NCBI RefSeq assembly: GCF_003853705.1
Contig: NZ_QTQI01000025.1
Span: 61,548-125,547 of the forward strand
From: Burkholderia sp. Bp8992
GTDB taxonomy: Bacteria; Pseudomonadota; Gammaproteobacteria; Burkholderiales; Burkholderiaceae
Direction of reading: 5' to 3'
Length of the DNA stretch: 64,000 bases
Both the position numbers and the translations under genes were made by a program. Positions 29,719-41,136 of this stretch are shown piece by piece. The first letter of the stretch is position 1. Every line of letters begins with the position of its first letter. The notes under the pieces were generated by a model. The model was not told the DNA's origin. It searched no databases and saw only the letters and a list, made by a program, of their open reading frames with translations.

Positions 29719-29771
29719 ACGCACGGGCTGCGCGCGTCGCGCGGCCCCCGCTCCCCCTCCGTTCCCGACCG

Positions 29772-30638
29772 TCAGGCGGCCACGCGGCCGCCCGTCATTG
29801 CGCCGACGCGCGTGAGGAAATGCTCGCCGTCGTGCCGCCCGAGGTCGTACGCATGCCGCATCTGCTGCGGGCTCGTGTAATCCCAGCTCGAAATCGGCAC
29901 CTTGCTCGACGGCTGTACGTACAGCCGCCGCTGGTCGCCATGCGCGACCGTGAACATCTGCGGGCGCGGATACAGCCGCGTGACGAGCACCAGCACGTCG
30001 CCCGGCGACGGATCGAGCGCGTCGACCGGCACGTTGTCGACCATTCCGCCATCGAGCACGGGCCGGCCGCCGCGGCGCAACACCGGCGTAAACGGTGGCG
30101 TGCACGACGACTGCAGGATCAGGTCGGCGAGCTCGTCGACTTGCGTGCAGGACTGCGCACGCGCGAACTCGGGCCGAAAGCCGAGCGTGCGCCCGAGCGT
30201 CGGGTGCAGCGTCTTGCGCACGTATTTCTCGATGTTGTACGCGACGAGCCCGGCGGCGACCGCGCTGCGCGCGCCGAGCCACCGCGGCACGTGCGACACG
30301 CCGATGCGGATCTCCGGCGCGTCGGCCAGCTTCGCGAACGGCTCGCCGTAGATGTCGAGCAACGCCTGGCGGTAGATCCGGTAATGCGGAAACACGGGCT
30401 CGCGCCCGAACAGGTTGCCCCAGTACGCGTTCTTCCGGTTGTGGCGCAGCGCCTCCTCGTAATAGCGCATCACCCATGCGGCGTCACGCGTATACAACAT
30501 GCACGCGGTCGCCGCGCCGGCCGAGATGCCGGTAATCACGCGCGGACGCAGGTCGAGCGCCGGCCGCGCGACATCCCAGAAGCCGGCCTGCCACCAGCAG
30601 CGATTGCCGCCGCCCGCGAAGACGATCTGGTCGAACAT
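29772..30638 (-). CDS. Patatin-like phospholipase
   Basis: This 288-residue patatin-fold lipid acyl hydrolase has the oxyanion motif VFAGGGNRCWW near the N-terminus and the nucleophile serine in VITGISAGAATA (G-x-S-x-G). The catalytic aspartate is in VLDGGMVDNVPVD (DG-dyad). The start (MFDQIVFAGGGN) is 8 bases after the thioesterase stop, so the two are cotranscribed. No signal peptide is seen, so it is probably cytoplasmic. The physiological lipid is unknown. Confidence 0.88.
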   Translation of the reverse strand: MFDQIVFAGGGNRCWWQAGFWDVARPALDLRPRVITGISAGAATACMLYTRDAAWVMRYYEEALRHNRKNAYWGNLFGREPVFPHYRIYRQALLDIYGEPFAKLADAPEIRIGVSHVPRWLGARSAVAAGLVAYNIEKYVRKTLHPTLGRTLGFRPEFARAQSCTQVDELADLILQSSCTPPFTPVLRRGGRPVLDGGMVDNVPVDALDPSPGDVLVLVTRLYPRPQMFTVAHGDQRRLYVQPSSKVPISSWDYTSPQQMRHAYDLGRHDGEHFLTRVGAMTGGRVAA

Positions 30639-30646
30639 CGCGCCGC

Positions 30647-31051
30647 TCAGCTGACGAGCGCGTAGGTCGACGTCGCGTGGACGGCCATCTTGCCGTCCTC
30701 GTCGAACAGCTCGACTTCGCCGAACACGAGGTTGCGGCCCATCCGCAGCACGCGCGCGGTGACGAGCACGTCGCCCTTGCGCACGGGACGCATGAAGTTG
30801 GTGTTCAGCGATACCGTCGTCATCGGCCGGAACTCGCCGAGCGCGGACGAGATCGCGACCACCATCGCGGTATCGGCGGCCGCCGTGAACACCTGGCCGC
30901 AGATGATGCCGCCCGAATGGCGGAATTCGCCGGAAAACGGCAGGCGCAGCGTGACGCTGTCGTCGCCGATCGACACGGGGACCAGACCGAGCGAGCGGAC
31001 CCACGGGGCCAGCAGGCGATCCAGCAATTCGCGGACTGCGTTTTCGTCCAT
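30647..31051 (-). CDS. PaaI-family hotdog thioesterase
   Basis: This 134-residue hotdog-fold thioesterase of the PaaI/YbgC-like family has the characteristic segment SGGIICGQVFTAAADTAMVVAI (HxGG/D region) and FMRPVRKGDVLVTARVLRMGRNL. It presumably hydrolyses acyl-CoA. The start (MDENAVRELLDRLL) lies in an otherwise non-coding leader. Pairing with the patatin just downstream suggests a lipid or acyl-CoA turnover pair, which is inference. Confidence 0.85.
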   Translation of the reverse strand: MDENAVRELLDRLLAPWVRSLGLVPVSIGDDSVTLRLPFSGEFRHSGGIICGQVFTAAADTAMVVAISSALGEFRPMTTVSLNTNFMRPVRKGDVLVTARVLRMGRNLVFGEVELFDEDGKMAVHATSTYALVS

Positions 31052-31199
31052 CTTCGAATGTCCAGAAAGTGTTGCGCGACCGCCGCGCAACACGTGTGGC
31101 GTCATCATACCGGGAGCGCGCAAACTGCGACCGCTCGTTGCCGCGCCGGCTGCCGCCATCGGCGTGACGAAATATTTTCAGGAAATTTGCAGAAAGGTC

Positions 31200-31228
31200 T
31201 TGCCAAGCCCAAAAGGCTCGTGCATAAT
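31200..31228 (+). promoter_or_regulatory. tRNA-Lys promoter
   Basis: TTGCCA (31200-31205), a 17-base spacer and CATAAT (31223-31228) form a good sigma70 promoter. It ends 13 bases before the tRNA. Confidence 0.8.
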
Positions 31229-31241
31229 CTTTCTTCTGTTG

Positions 31242-31317
31242 GGGGCGTTAGCTCAGTTGGTAGAGCAGCGGACTCTTAATCCGTAGGTCGAGTGTTCGAG
31301 TCACTCACGCCCCACCA
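31242..31317 (+). tRNA. tRNA-Lys (CTT)
   Basis: This 76-base cloverleaf starts GGGGCGTTAGCTCAG and ends with an encoded CCA. The acceptor stem is GGGGCGT/ACGCCCC. The anticodon loop CTCTTAA gives CTT, which reads AAG (lysine). It is a single gene with its own promoter and terminator. Confidence 0.98.
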
Positions 31318-31646
31318 GGAATTTCAAAGGCCGGTCAGCGCAAGCTGACCGGCCTTTTCCTTTTTCGCCGCCGTATTCACGGCGCGTGCCATTCGCAGCA
31401 TGCGACCGCACGCATCTTGCGCACCGTTTCCGCTAGAATCGTCCGACAAATATCACACGACCGGCACAGGCACCGTCGTTTGCCCGCCGGCACTGAGAGA
31501 ACATGGGACGTCAGACATGGAAGCATGTGAACGAGACGCGACCATTCAGAGGGCATGGTTGCGCCGATATCGGCCTGTCCGTCGGGACGAGCCGTTCACC
31601 CGATCACACCCGAATCCGCCGCGCGGCGCACGAACCGGATCGGGTC
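31318..31646. other. Gap between tRNA-Lys and the DUF3592 gene
   Basis: These 329 bases contain the tRNA terminator and then sequence with no recognisable gene. In-frame upstream starts for the next gene exist here, but the residues they would add look non-coding. Confidence 0.5.
31326..31358 (+). terminator. Intrinsic terminator after tRNA-Lys
   Basis: A perfect 13-bp-plus stem (GGCCGGTCAGC / GCTGACCGGCC) is flanked by A and T runs. It begins 9 bases past the tRNA. Confidence 0.9.
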
Positions 31647-32555
31647 ATGCCCGGTAAGGGCCCGCTCGTCGCGATGCTGCTCGGCATCGTGCTGCTCGTG
31701 CTGGCCGGCGTGCTCGCCGTCACGGCCGGCGGCGCGACCGGCCGCCTGGTCCGCGCGCCGGGCACGGTCGTGCGCATCGTGCAGGACAGCGACGCGATGC
31801 GCGCGTACCGGCCGATCGTCGCGTACCTCTCGAACGACGGCCGGCGCCGCGAAGTTGCCGGCAATACCGCGTCGACCGTCCCCGCGTACGACATCGGCGA
31901 GAACGTCGACGTGCTGCTCGACCCCGACCATCCCGACCGCCCCGCGCTGATCGACGATTTCGCGCAACACTGGTTTCCGGTGGTCGTGCCGGCGCTGCTC
32001 GCCGTCGTATCGTTCGCGATCGGCGGCCTGCTGATCGCCGGCGAGCGTCGCCGCCGGCAATCCGATCCCGCACCGCCGACCCGCGCCGCACGCAGGGAGA
32101 CGCGGCGCCGCTGGGATATCGCGATCGTGGTGATTCCGATCGCGATCGGCACGAGCTTTCTCGCCGGCGCCGGCGCGGCCGGCCTGCGCCAGTGGCAGAT
32201 CGTCCATCACTATGCGCGCTCGACCGGCCATGTCGTCGAGATCGCGACGAACGGAACATCGTCGCGGTCGCGCACGTCGCTGTATTCGGCGATCGTCGCG
32301 TTCACGACCGACAGCGGGCGGCTGATCACGTTCGCGCAGGGCTCGGCGTCGTCGCATCCGGGCCTGCACGAAGGCGACGCGGTCAACGTGCTGTACGACC
32401 CCGTCACCCCCGAGCGCGCAATCGTCGACCGCTTCTGGGATCGCTGGGGCCTCACGGCGATCCTGTTCGCGATCGGCGCGCCGTTCGTCGCGGCCGGGTT
32501 GTTCATCGCCGCGACGCTGTGGCCCGATCACCGGCCGCACGAAGCCGCCCAATGA
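31647..32555 (+). CDS. DUF3592 membrane protein, tandem domains
   Basis: This 302-residue inner-membrane protein seems built from two similar halves. Each has a membrane segment, a beta-rich soluble stretch starting at a G-x-V motif (APGTVVRIVQDS; STGHVVEIATNG), a Gly-x-x-V-x-V-LYDP-type segment (NVDVLLDPDHPDRP; AVNVLYDPVTPERA) and a further membrane helix. This pattern fits tandem DUF3592 domains. Function is unknown. The start is the ATG just before the first hydrophobic segment (MPGKGPLVAMLLGIVLL). Confidence 0.75.
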   Translation: MPGKGPLVAMLLGIVLLVLAGVLAVTAGGATGRLVRAPGTVVRIVQDSDAMRAYRPIVAYLSNDGRRREVAGNTASTVPAYDIGENVDVLLDPDHPDRPALIDDFAQHWFPVVVPALLAVVSFAIGGLLIAGERRRRQSDPAPPTRAARRETRRRWDIAIVVIPIAIGTSFLAGAGAAGLRQWQIVHHYARSTGHVVEIATNGTSSRSRTSLYSAIVAFTTDSGRLITFAQGSASSHPGLHEGDAVNVLYDPVTPERAIVDRFWDRWGLTAILFAIGAPFVAAGLFIAATLWPDHRPHEAAQ

Positions 32556-32592
32556 TGCGCGTGCGGCGCGGCAGTCGTCACGCCGCGCCGCT

Positions 32593-33207
32593 TCACCGCT
32601 CCCGAAACGCCTCCACCTTCGCGCGATTCCCGCACGTGCGCATGTCGCACCAGCGGCGCCCGACGCCGCGGCCACGGTCGACGAAGAACCACGTACACCG
32701 GCCGCACTGCCGCACGCGCGCGAAATCGTCGCTGCGCAGCAACTGCTCGAAGCCGAGCGCGGCCGCATCGATCCAGCGCGACGCGGCGCGCGCGTCGGGC
32801 CGCCATGCGAAACGGCCGTCGACCGCGTTGAACGCACTGCGCCCGATCGCTTCGCGGATCGCCACCGCGAGCCGATCCGCCGCGCGCGGGCCGTCGCTGC
32901 CACCGCCTGCCGCCGTCAGGTGCGCAACCGCGACATATGCATCGTCGCGAAAGTGACGCAGCGCAGCCAGCTCGTCAGGCCCGTCCTGCCGCGGATGACG
33001 CAGCAGCCGCGCCAGATCGACCGGCGCCAGCAATCCCGATTGCTCCGCCCACGCGCGCACGGCCGGCCAGTCGACGAGCTTGTCCTCGCAGCGCGTCTTG
33101 CCCGTGTCGGCCACCGTATTGAGAAAATCGAGCGCCGGATGGCCGCCGACGAAATCGGCCGCACCCCATGCGTGCGCGTGTCGCGCAGGCTCGGATCGAG
33201 TAACCAT
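32593..33207 (-). CDS. CGNR zinc-finger regulator
   Basis: This 204-residue protein has an N-terminal ABATE-type domain (FVGGHPALDFLNTVADTG) and a C-terminal CGNR zinc finger. The finger reads CGRCTWFFVDRGRG, then WCDMRTCGNRAKVEAFRER, with the namesake Cys-Gly-Asn-Arg. Members are putative transcription regulators. It is divergent from the alpha/beta hydrolase across 81 bases, so it probably regulates that gene. Confidence 0.9.
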   Translation of the reverse strand: MVTRSEPARHAHAWGAADFVGGHPALDFLNTVADTGKTRCEDKLVDWPAVRAWAEQSGLLAPVDLARLLRHPRQDGPDELAALRHFRDDAYVAVAHLTAAGGGSDGPRAADRLAVAIREAIGRSAFNAVDGRFAWRPDARAASRWIDAAALGFEQLLRSDDFARVRQCGRCTWFFVDRGRGVGRRWCDMRTCGNRAKVEAFRER

Positions 33208-33288
33208 TTAATTTCACCTATCGGTTTCACATCCGGAGAATCCGGCGTAACCTGTTAACAACCAAAACAGGTTAGCACGGAGAAGCCG

Positions 33289-34104
33289 ATGCTCGAACTC
33301 GCGAATCGCTTCAATTTCGAAGGCCACCGGATTGCATGGGGCGCGCTCGGCGAAGGCCCGCCGCTCGTGCTCGTGCACGGCACGCCGTTTTCGTCGCAGG
33401 TATGGCGCCGGATCGCGCCGTGGCTCGCGCGGCGGCATCGCGTGTATTTCTACGACCTGCTCGGCTACGGCCAGTCCGACATGCCGGACGCCGACGTGTC
33501 GCTCGGCCGACAGAACGCGTTGTTCGGCGCAATGCTGAACGAGTGGGGAATTTCGCAGCCACGCGTGCTCGCGCACGACTACGGCGGCGCCACCGTGTTG
33601 CGCGCGCACTTTCTCGACGGCATCGCGTACGCGGATCTCACGCTCGTGAACCCGGTTGCGATCGCACCGCAAGGCTCGCCGTTCGTGCGGCATGTCGCGC
33701 AGCACGAAGCCGCATTCACCGGCTTGCCCGCGTATGCGCATCACGCTCTCCTGACGGCCTATCTCGGCAATGCAGTGGCGCGGCCGCTGGGCGACGAAGC
33801 GCTGTCGATCTACCGCGCGCCGTGGCTCACGCCGGCCGGCCAGGCCGCGTTCTATCGCCAGATCGCGCAGATGCGCCAGCGCTACATCGAGGAAGCCGAG
33901 GCGCGCTACGCGCCACCGGACTTCCCCGTGCGCATCGTGTGGGGCGAGGACGACGCGTGGATTCCGCTCGAGCAGGGGCAGGCGCTTGCCGATCGCATCG
34001 CGAACGGCACGCTGATCAGGGTGCCGCGCGCCGGGCACCTGGTCCAGGAGGATGCACCGGAGGCGATCGTCGCCGCGGTACTGGATGGGCACGCGCCGGG
34101 CTGA
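33289..34104 (+). CDS. Alpha/beta hydrolase with aspartate nucleophile
   Basis: This 271-residue alpha/beta-hydrolase-fold enzyme has the oxyanion region LVLVHGTPFSSQVW. The nucleophile elbow is LAHDYGGATV, where D97 replaces the usual serine. The acid is in WGEDDAWIP (D221/D222) and the histidine is H250 in RAGHLVQEDAP. An Asp nucleophile points to haloalkane-dehalogenase or epoxide-hydrolase chemistry rather than an esterase, but the substrate is unknown. No signal peptide is seen. Confidence 0.85.
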   Translation: MLELANRFNFEGHRIAWGALGEGPPLVLVHGTPFSSQVWRRIAPWLARRHRVYFYDLLGYGQSDMPDADVSLGRQNALFGAMLNEWGISQPRVLAHDYGGATVLRAHFLDGIAYADLTLVNPVAIAPQGSPFVRHVAQHEAAFTGLPAYAHHALLTAYLGNAVARPLGDEALSIYRAPWLTPAGQAAFYRQIAQMRQRYIEEAEARYAPPDFPVRIVWGEDDAWIPLEQGQALADRIANGTLIRVPRAGHLVQEDAPEAIVAAVLDGHAPG

Positions 34105-34128
34105 ACGCCATCGGCATCGCGTGCCGCA

Positions 34129-34887
34129 TCAAAACGCCGGCACGCCCTGCGCGAGCGTCGCGACGAACTTCGCGGTGCGCGGGTCGCGCGGCCGGCCGAA
34201 CAGGTCGCGCGATGCGCCGGCTTCGACGATGCGGCCGTCGGCGAGGAATACCGCGTCGTGCGCGATCGACGCGGCCAGGCGCAAGTCGTGCGTGGCCATC
34301 AGCATCGTCGTGCCTTCGCGCGCGAGCTGGCGCAGCACCTCGACCACTTCGACGGACAGCTCCGGATCGAGCGCCGACGTCGGCTCGTCGCACAACAGCA
34401 CCTGCGGAGACGGCGCGAGCGCCCGTGCGATCGCGACGCGCTGCTGCTGCCCGCCCGACAGCGTGGCCGGCCATGCATCGGCCTTGTCCGCGATACCGAC
34501 CTTGTCGAGCAGCGCGAGCGCCCGCTCACGCGCCCGTTCGCGCGGCCAGCGCTGCACGGTCACGAGCCCTTCCATCACGTTCTGCACGACACTCAGGTGC
34601 GGAAACAACTGGAAGTTCTGGAACACCATGCCGGTCTGCTTGCGCACCGCGAACACCGCGTCGCGCGACGGCCGGCGCCCCGGCGCGAATTCGATGCGCG
34701 CATCGCCGACCGCGAGCGTACCGGCCTCCGGCACTTCGAGCAGGTTCACGCAGCGCAGCAGCGTGCTCTTGCCGCTGCCGGACGGGCCGATCAATGCGGT
34801 CACGCTACCCGGCTGCAACGCGAGGTCGATCCCGCTCAGCACGCGATGCGAGCCGAACGACTTGTCGATGCGTTCGAGTCGGATCAT
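34129..34887 (-). CDS. Polar amino-acid ABC transporter, ATPase
   Basis: This 252-residue ABC ATPase of the GlnQ/HisP class has Walker A GPSGSGKSTLLRCVN, signature LSGGQQQRVAIARAL and Walker B VLLCDEPTSALDPEL. The H-loop is in MATHDLRLA. It is the last gene of a three-gene transporter operon (binding protein, permease, ATPase), with its start overlapping the permease stop by 4 bases. Confidence 0.95.
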   Translation of the reverse strand: MIRLERIDKSFGSHRVLSGIDLALQPGSVTALIGPSGSGKSTLLRCVNLLEVPEAGTLAVGDARIEFAPGRRPSRDAVFAVRKQTGMVFQNFQLFPHLSVVQNVMEGLVTVQRWPRERARERALALLDKVGIADKADAWPATLSGGQQQRVAIARALAPSPQVLLCDEPTSALDPELSVEVVEVLRQLAREGTTMLMATHDLRLAASIAHDAVFLADGRIVEAGASRDLFGRPRDPRTAKFVATLAQGVPAF

Positions 34888-35564
34888 CGCAACTCCGCCT
34901 GAAACAGCGCGTGGCGGCCGAAGCGAAGCTCCAGTCGGCGTTGCAGCGACGACAGCACCGAGCTGAACAGCAGATAGATCAGCGCGGCTTCGGTATAGAG
35001 GATCAGCGGTTCGTAGGTCACGGCCGCGATGCGTTGCGCGGCCTGGAAGATCTCGGGCACGGTCAGCACGGCCGCGAGCGACGTGTCCTTCACAAGCGAA
35101 ATGAATGAATTAGACAGCGCGGGCAATGCGACGCGCGCGGCCTGCGGCAGGATCGCGCGGCGCAGCGCCTGCGCGCGCGTCATCGCCATCGAGTACGCGG
35201 CTTCCCACTGCCCCTTCGGGATCGACTCGATCACGCCGCGGATCACCTCGGCGTTGTACGCACCGACGTTCAGCGAGAAGCCGATCACGGCGGCCGCCAG
35301 CGGATCGAGCACGATGCCGACGTTCGGCAATCCGTAGAAGATCACGAACAGCTGCACGAGCAACGGCGAGCCGCGGAACAGCCAGATATAGAAGCGCACG
35401 GCGGCCTGCGCCCAGCGCGGCCCGAACAGCCGCGTGAGCGCCGCGCCGAATGCGAGCAGCAGGCCGATCGCGAACGACGCGAGCGTGAGCGGAACCGTGA
35501 ACACGAGCCCTGCGTAAAGCAGGGGTCGCAGCGATTCCGCCGTCAGGTGCAGCCAGGCCGGCAT
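34884..35564 (-). CDS. Polar amino-acid ABC transporter, permease
   Basis: This 226-residue inner-membrane permease of the HisMQ type has about five membrane segments. The EAA loop ESIPKGQWEAAYSMAMTRAQALRRAILPQA contacts the ATPase. It presumably homodimerises because no second permease gene is present. It lies 14 bases downstream of the binding-protein gene. Confidence 0.94.
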   Translation of the reverse strand: MPAWLHLTAESLRPLLYAGLVFTVPLTLASFAIGLLLAFGAALTRLFGPRWAQAAVRFYIWLFRGSPLLVQLFVIFYGLPNVGIVLDPLAAAVIGFSLNVGAYNAEVIRGVIESIPKGQWEAAYSMAMTRAQALRRAILPQAARVALPALSNSFISLVKDTSLAAVLTVPEIFQAAQRIAAVTYEPLILYTEAALIYLLFSSVLSSLQRRLELRFGRHALFQAELR

Positions 35565-35578
35565 CGTTCAGCCTCGCG

Positions 35579-36361
35579 TCACGGCTGCGACACGTCGCGG
35601 CCGAAGTACTTCTGCGAGATCTTCGCGTAGGTACCGTCCGCCTTGATGTCCGCGAGCGCCTTGTCGATCGCAGCCACCAGCGCGGGGCTGCCCTTGCGCA
35701 GCAGCACGCCGGACGCGTCGCCCGCGCCGCTCGTGTCGGTCGCCGCGATCTTCAGTTTCGCGTCGGGCTTGTGCTTGCGGAAATCGAGGTACGACAGCGA
35801 ATCGTTGATCGTCGCATCGACGCGGCCGGACGTCAGCAGGTCGATCGATTCGTTGAAGCCCTGTACGGGCACCACGTCGGCGCCGTGCGCGGCCGCGAGC
35901 TTGCCGAAGTTGCTCGTCAGCGTGTTCGCGGACTTCTTGCCCTTCAGGTCGTCGAACGAGCGGATCGTCGTGTTGTCCGCGCGCACGATCAGCACCGCGT
36001 GCGACGTGATGTACGGTGACGAGAAATCGTATTTCGCCTTGCGCGCGTCGGTGATCGACACTTCATTGACGACCGCATCGTAGCGGTTCACGTCGAGGCC
36101 CGCGATCAGGCCGTCCCACTTGCCTTCGACGAACTGCGGCTTCACGCCGAGGCGCTGCGCGATCGCCGTGGCGATATCGACGTCGAAACCCGTCAGCTTG
36201 CCCGTTTCGTCGTGGTACGTGAACGGCGCGTAGGTGCCTTCGGTGCCGACCCGGAACACGCCGGCCGATTTGATCTGCGACAGGTCGTCGGCAGCCAGCG
36301 CACTGGTGGCCGCCGTGGCCTGCAGCAGTGCGACGATCAGGATGGAACGGAGGAATTTCAT
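35579..36361 (-). CDS. Polar amino-acid ABC transporter, binding protein
   Basis: This 260-residue periplasmic binding protein has a signal peptide (SILIVALLQATAATSALA). The family-3 domain then includes FRVGTEGTYAPFTYHDETGK, TGFDVDIATAIAQRLG and WDGLIAGLDVNRYDAVVNEV. Its best resemblance is to cystine/glutamine-type receptors (FliY-like), but the ligand is not certain. It is the first gene of the operon with permease and ATPase. Confidence 0.92.
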   Translation of the reverse strand: MKFLRSILIVALLQATAATSALAADDLSQIKSAGVFRVGTEGTYAPFTYHDETGKLTGFDVDIATAIAQRLGVKPQFVEGKWDGLIAGLDVNRYDAVVNEVSITDARKAKYDFSSPYITSHAVLIVRADNTTIRSFDDLKGKKSANTLTSNFGKLAAAHGADVVPVQGFNESIDLLTSGRVDATINDSLSYLDFRKHKPDAKLKIAATDTSGAGDASGVLLRKGSPALVAAIDKALADIKADGTYAKISQKYFGRDVSQP

Positions 36362-36688
36362 GGTGCGGACCCCGAATGATTGGAGAGAATCATCCCGCCG
36401 GCATGCATGCGCCGTTCGAGAGGTCCGCGAATTCTACCGACGCGTTGGGGCGCGGCAAAAACGCAAATCGGCTAACGATATGAGCGCTACGAATAACGCG
36501 CCGGCCAGCCACCGTCATCCCGCCGATGAGATCCGTCGCGATGCAGCGCGGCAATCGTCCGACGATTCGTTACCGGTGGTTACAGAAGCGACACCGCGGT
36601 ATCACCCGTTCCGCATGCGCTACGTACCATGAAGGCAGGTAAAACTGTTGCTCGCGGGCCTCGCCCCCGCGAACGGAGTGAACGGCAA
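36362..36688. other. Divergent gap upstream of the ABC operon
   Basis: This 327-base gap lies between two divergent genes. It must contain both promoters. I could not identify hexamers I trust, and no further gene is apparent. Confidence 0.5.
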
Positions 36689-36961
36689 ATGAAACGCATC
36701 CTGTTCTCCAGTGCCGTCGGCCTCGCGGCCGCCTGCCTGTCGGCAAGCGCATTCGCGCACGCCGATGTCGGCGTGTACTTCGGCGTGCCGGGGCCGGTGA
36801 TCGAGGCGCCACCGCCTGTCTACTACACGCCGCCGCCCGTCGTGTACGAGCCGGCACCGGCCTATTACGGCCCGTACTACGGCGAATATCGCTACCGGCG
36901 CTACCGGCACGACAACGGCTGGCATCGCGGCTGGCGACATCACCGCGACGACGACGATTGA
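36689..36961 (+). CDS. Small secreted Pro/Tyr-rich protein
   Basis: This 90-residue protein has a good signal peptide (MKRILFSSAVGLAAACLSAS, AFA|HA cleavage). It continues into a Pro/Tyr-rich stretch (PPPVYYTPPPVVYEPAPAYY) and a basic, His/Asp-rich tail ending RHHRDDDD. The composition suggests a periplasmic or surface protein that may bind metal through its His/Asp tail, which is inference. The start at 36689 is chosen because the signal peptide begins there. A longer frame from 36629 looks non-coding. Confidence 0.78.
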   Translation: MKRILFSSAVGLAAACLSASAFAHADVGVYFGVPGPVIEAPPPVYYTPPPVVYEPAPAYYGPYYGEYRYRRYRHDNGWHRGWRHHRDDDD

Positions 36962-37008
36962 CCGTCGCCTGCCGGCCATCACGGCCGCATCCCGCCCCGG
37001 GGAAATTC

Positions 37009-37036
37009 CGCGCGCCGGCCTTCGAGCCGGCGCGCG
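37009..37036 (-). terminator. GC hairpin after phnY
   Basis: An 11-bp stem (CGCGCGCCGGC / GCCGGCGCGCG) has a 6-base loop and is followed by GAATTTCC on the minus strand. It lies 15 bases past the phnY stop and probably ends the phnA-phnY transcript, though the U run is weak. Confidence 0.6.
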
Positions 37037-37051
37037 CGCATCACACGCCGC

Positions 37052-38506
37052 TTACCACGGCAGCGAATACGTCTTCGTATTCGTGAAGCTCTTCATCGCC
37101 TCCTGCACGCCTTCCTTGTACCCGAGCCCCGAATCCTTCACGCCGCCGAACGGCGTCAGTTCGAGCCGGTAGCCCGGCACCTCGCGCACGTTCACGCTGC
37201 CGACTTCCAGCTCGGTGATGAAGCGCGTGATGTGGTCGAAGCGGTTCGTGCATACCGACGACGACAGCGCATAGTCGGTGCTGTTCGACATCCGGATCGC
37301 TTCGTCGATGTCGCGAAAGCGCATGATCGGCGACACGGGGCCGAAGGTTTCATACTTCACGAGCGGCATGTCGGGCGTCACGCGATCGATCACCGTCGGC
37401 GAATACAGTGCGCCGTTGCGCACGTTGCCGACCAGCAGCCGCGCGCCGCGCGCAATCGCATCGTTCACCTGCTGCTCGCAGAACTTCGCGGCCGCCTCGT
37501 CGATCACCGTGCCCATGTCGACCGACGGATCGGACGGATTGCCGTACGACCACGCACGCGTCTTCTCGACGACGAGTTCCGTGAAGCGATCGGCCACCGA
37601 TTCATGCACGAGCATCCGCTTGATCGCCGTGCAGCGCTGCCCCGAGTTCTTGTACGACCCCGACACCGCGAGCGTGCTCGCTTCGTCGAGATCGGCATCC
37701 TCCATCACGATGATCGGATCGTTGCCGCCGAGCTCGAGCACCGCGCGCCGGTAGCCCATGCGCGACGCGATCGACTTGCCGATCGACACGCCGCCCGTGA
37801 ACGTGATCAGGTCGATCGCCGGGTTCGTGATCAGTTCGTCGGCAATCTCCTTCGGGTCGCCGGTAATCACCTGCAGCATCTGCGGCGGCAAGCCGGCTTC
37901 GTACAGGATGTCCGCAAAGAGATAGCACGACAGCGGCACCTTCTCCGACGGCTTCACGACGATCCGGTTGTTGGTCGCGACCGACGGCACGATCTTGTGC
38001 GCGACCTGGTTCATCGGATGGTTGAACGGCGTGATCGCCGAAATCACGCCGAGCAGCGGATCGCGCTGCGTGTACACGCGACGCTTCTTGCCGTGCGGCG
38101 TCAGATCGCACGAGAAGATCTGGCCGTCGTCCTTCAGCACCTCGCCCGCGCCGAACGTCAGCACGTCGGCCACGCGGCCCGCCTCGTACGTCGAATCCTT
38201 GATGCACAGCCCGGCCTCGGCCGTGATCAGCGCCGCGATCTCCGCGGTGCGCGCACGCACGATCTCGGCTGCGCGGCGCAGGATCGCCGCGCGCTCGTGG
38301 CGCGTGAGCGTCGGCCGGTATGCACGCGCGACCGCGAATGCGCGCCGCACGTCGTCCAGCGTCGCCTTCGGCACGGTGCCGACCAGCGAGCCGTCGTACG
38401 GATTGCGCACGTCGATGGCCGCGTCCCGATGAATCCGTTCTCCATTGATTCGCAGTGCTTCGCGTCGAATCCCTCGGACGTCCGTCGATGCTGCAATGGC
38501 GTTCAT
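37052..38506 (-). CDS. phnY: Phosphonoacetaldehyde dehydrogenase
   Basis: PhnY is the aldehyde-dehydrogenase-superfamily enzyme that oxidises phosphonoacetaldehyde to phosphonoacetate with NAD. The 484-residue product has the ALDH motifs in order. TPFNHPMNQVAHKI is the coenzyme region, ELGGNDPIIVMEDADLD contains the glutamate region, and the nucleophile cysteine is in NSGQRCTAIKRM near residue 290. The substrate is called from context with phnW, phnA and the 2-AEP transporter. It follows phnA by 29 bases. Confidence 0.92.
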   Translation of the reverse strand: MNAIAASTDVRGIRREALRINGERIHRDAAIDVRNPYDGSLVGTVPKATLDDVRRAFAVARAYRPTLTRHERAAILRRAAEIVRARTAEIAALITAEAGLCIKDSTYEAGRVADVLTFGAGEVLKDDGQIFSCDLTPHGKKRRVYTQRDPLLGVISAITPFNHPMNQVAHKIVPSVATNNRIVVKPSEKVPLSCYLFADILYEAGLPPQMLQVITGDPKEIADELITNPAIDLITFTGGVSIGKSIASRMGYRRAVLELGGNDPIIVMEDADLDEASTLAVSGSYKNSGQRCTAIKRMLVHESVADRFTELVVEKTRAWSYGNPSDPSVDMGTVIDEAAAKFCEQQVNDAIARGARLLVGNVRNGALYSPTVIDRVTPDMPLVKYETFGPVSPIMRFRDIDEAIRMSNSTDYALSSSVCTNRFDHITRFITELEVGSVNVREVPGYRLELTPFGGVKDSGLGYKEGVQEAMKSFTNTKTYSLPW

Positions 38507-38535
38507 GAGTGTGTCCCCTTACGGATGCATGCGTA

Positions 38536-41039
<2,504 letters not shown>

Positions 41040-41136
41040 CGCGGCAACCGGTAGCGGGGCCGCGCAGCGCGCCGCCCCGCGCCACCCTTCCCCTCGTCGA
41101 ATCCGGCCTCCGGGCCGCCCCAGCATGGAGGCGCGC

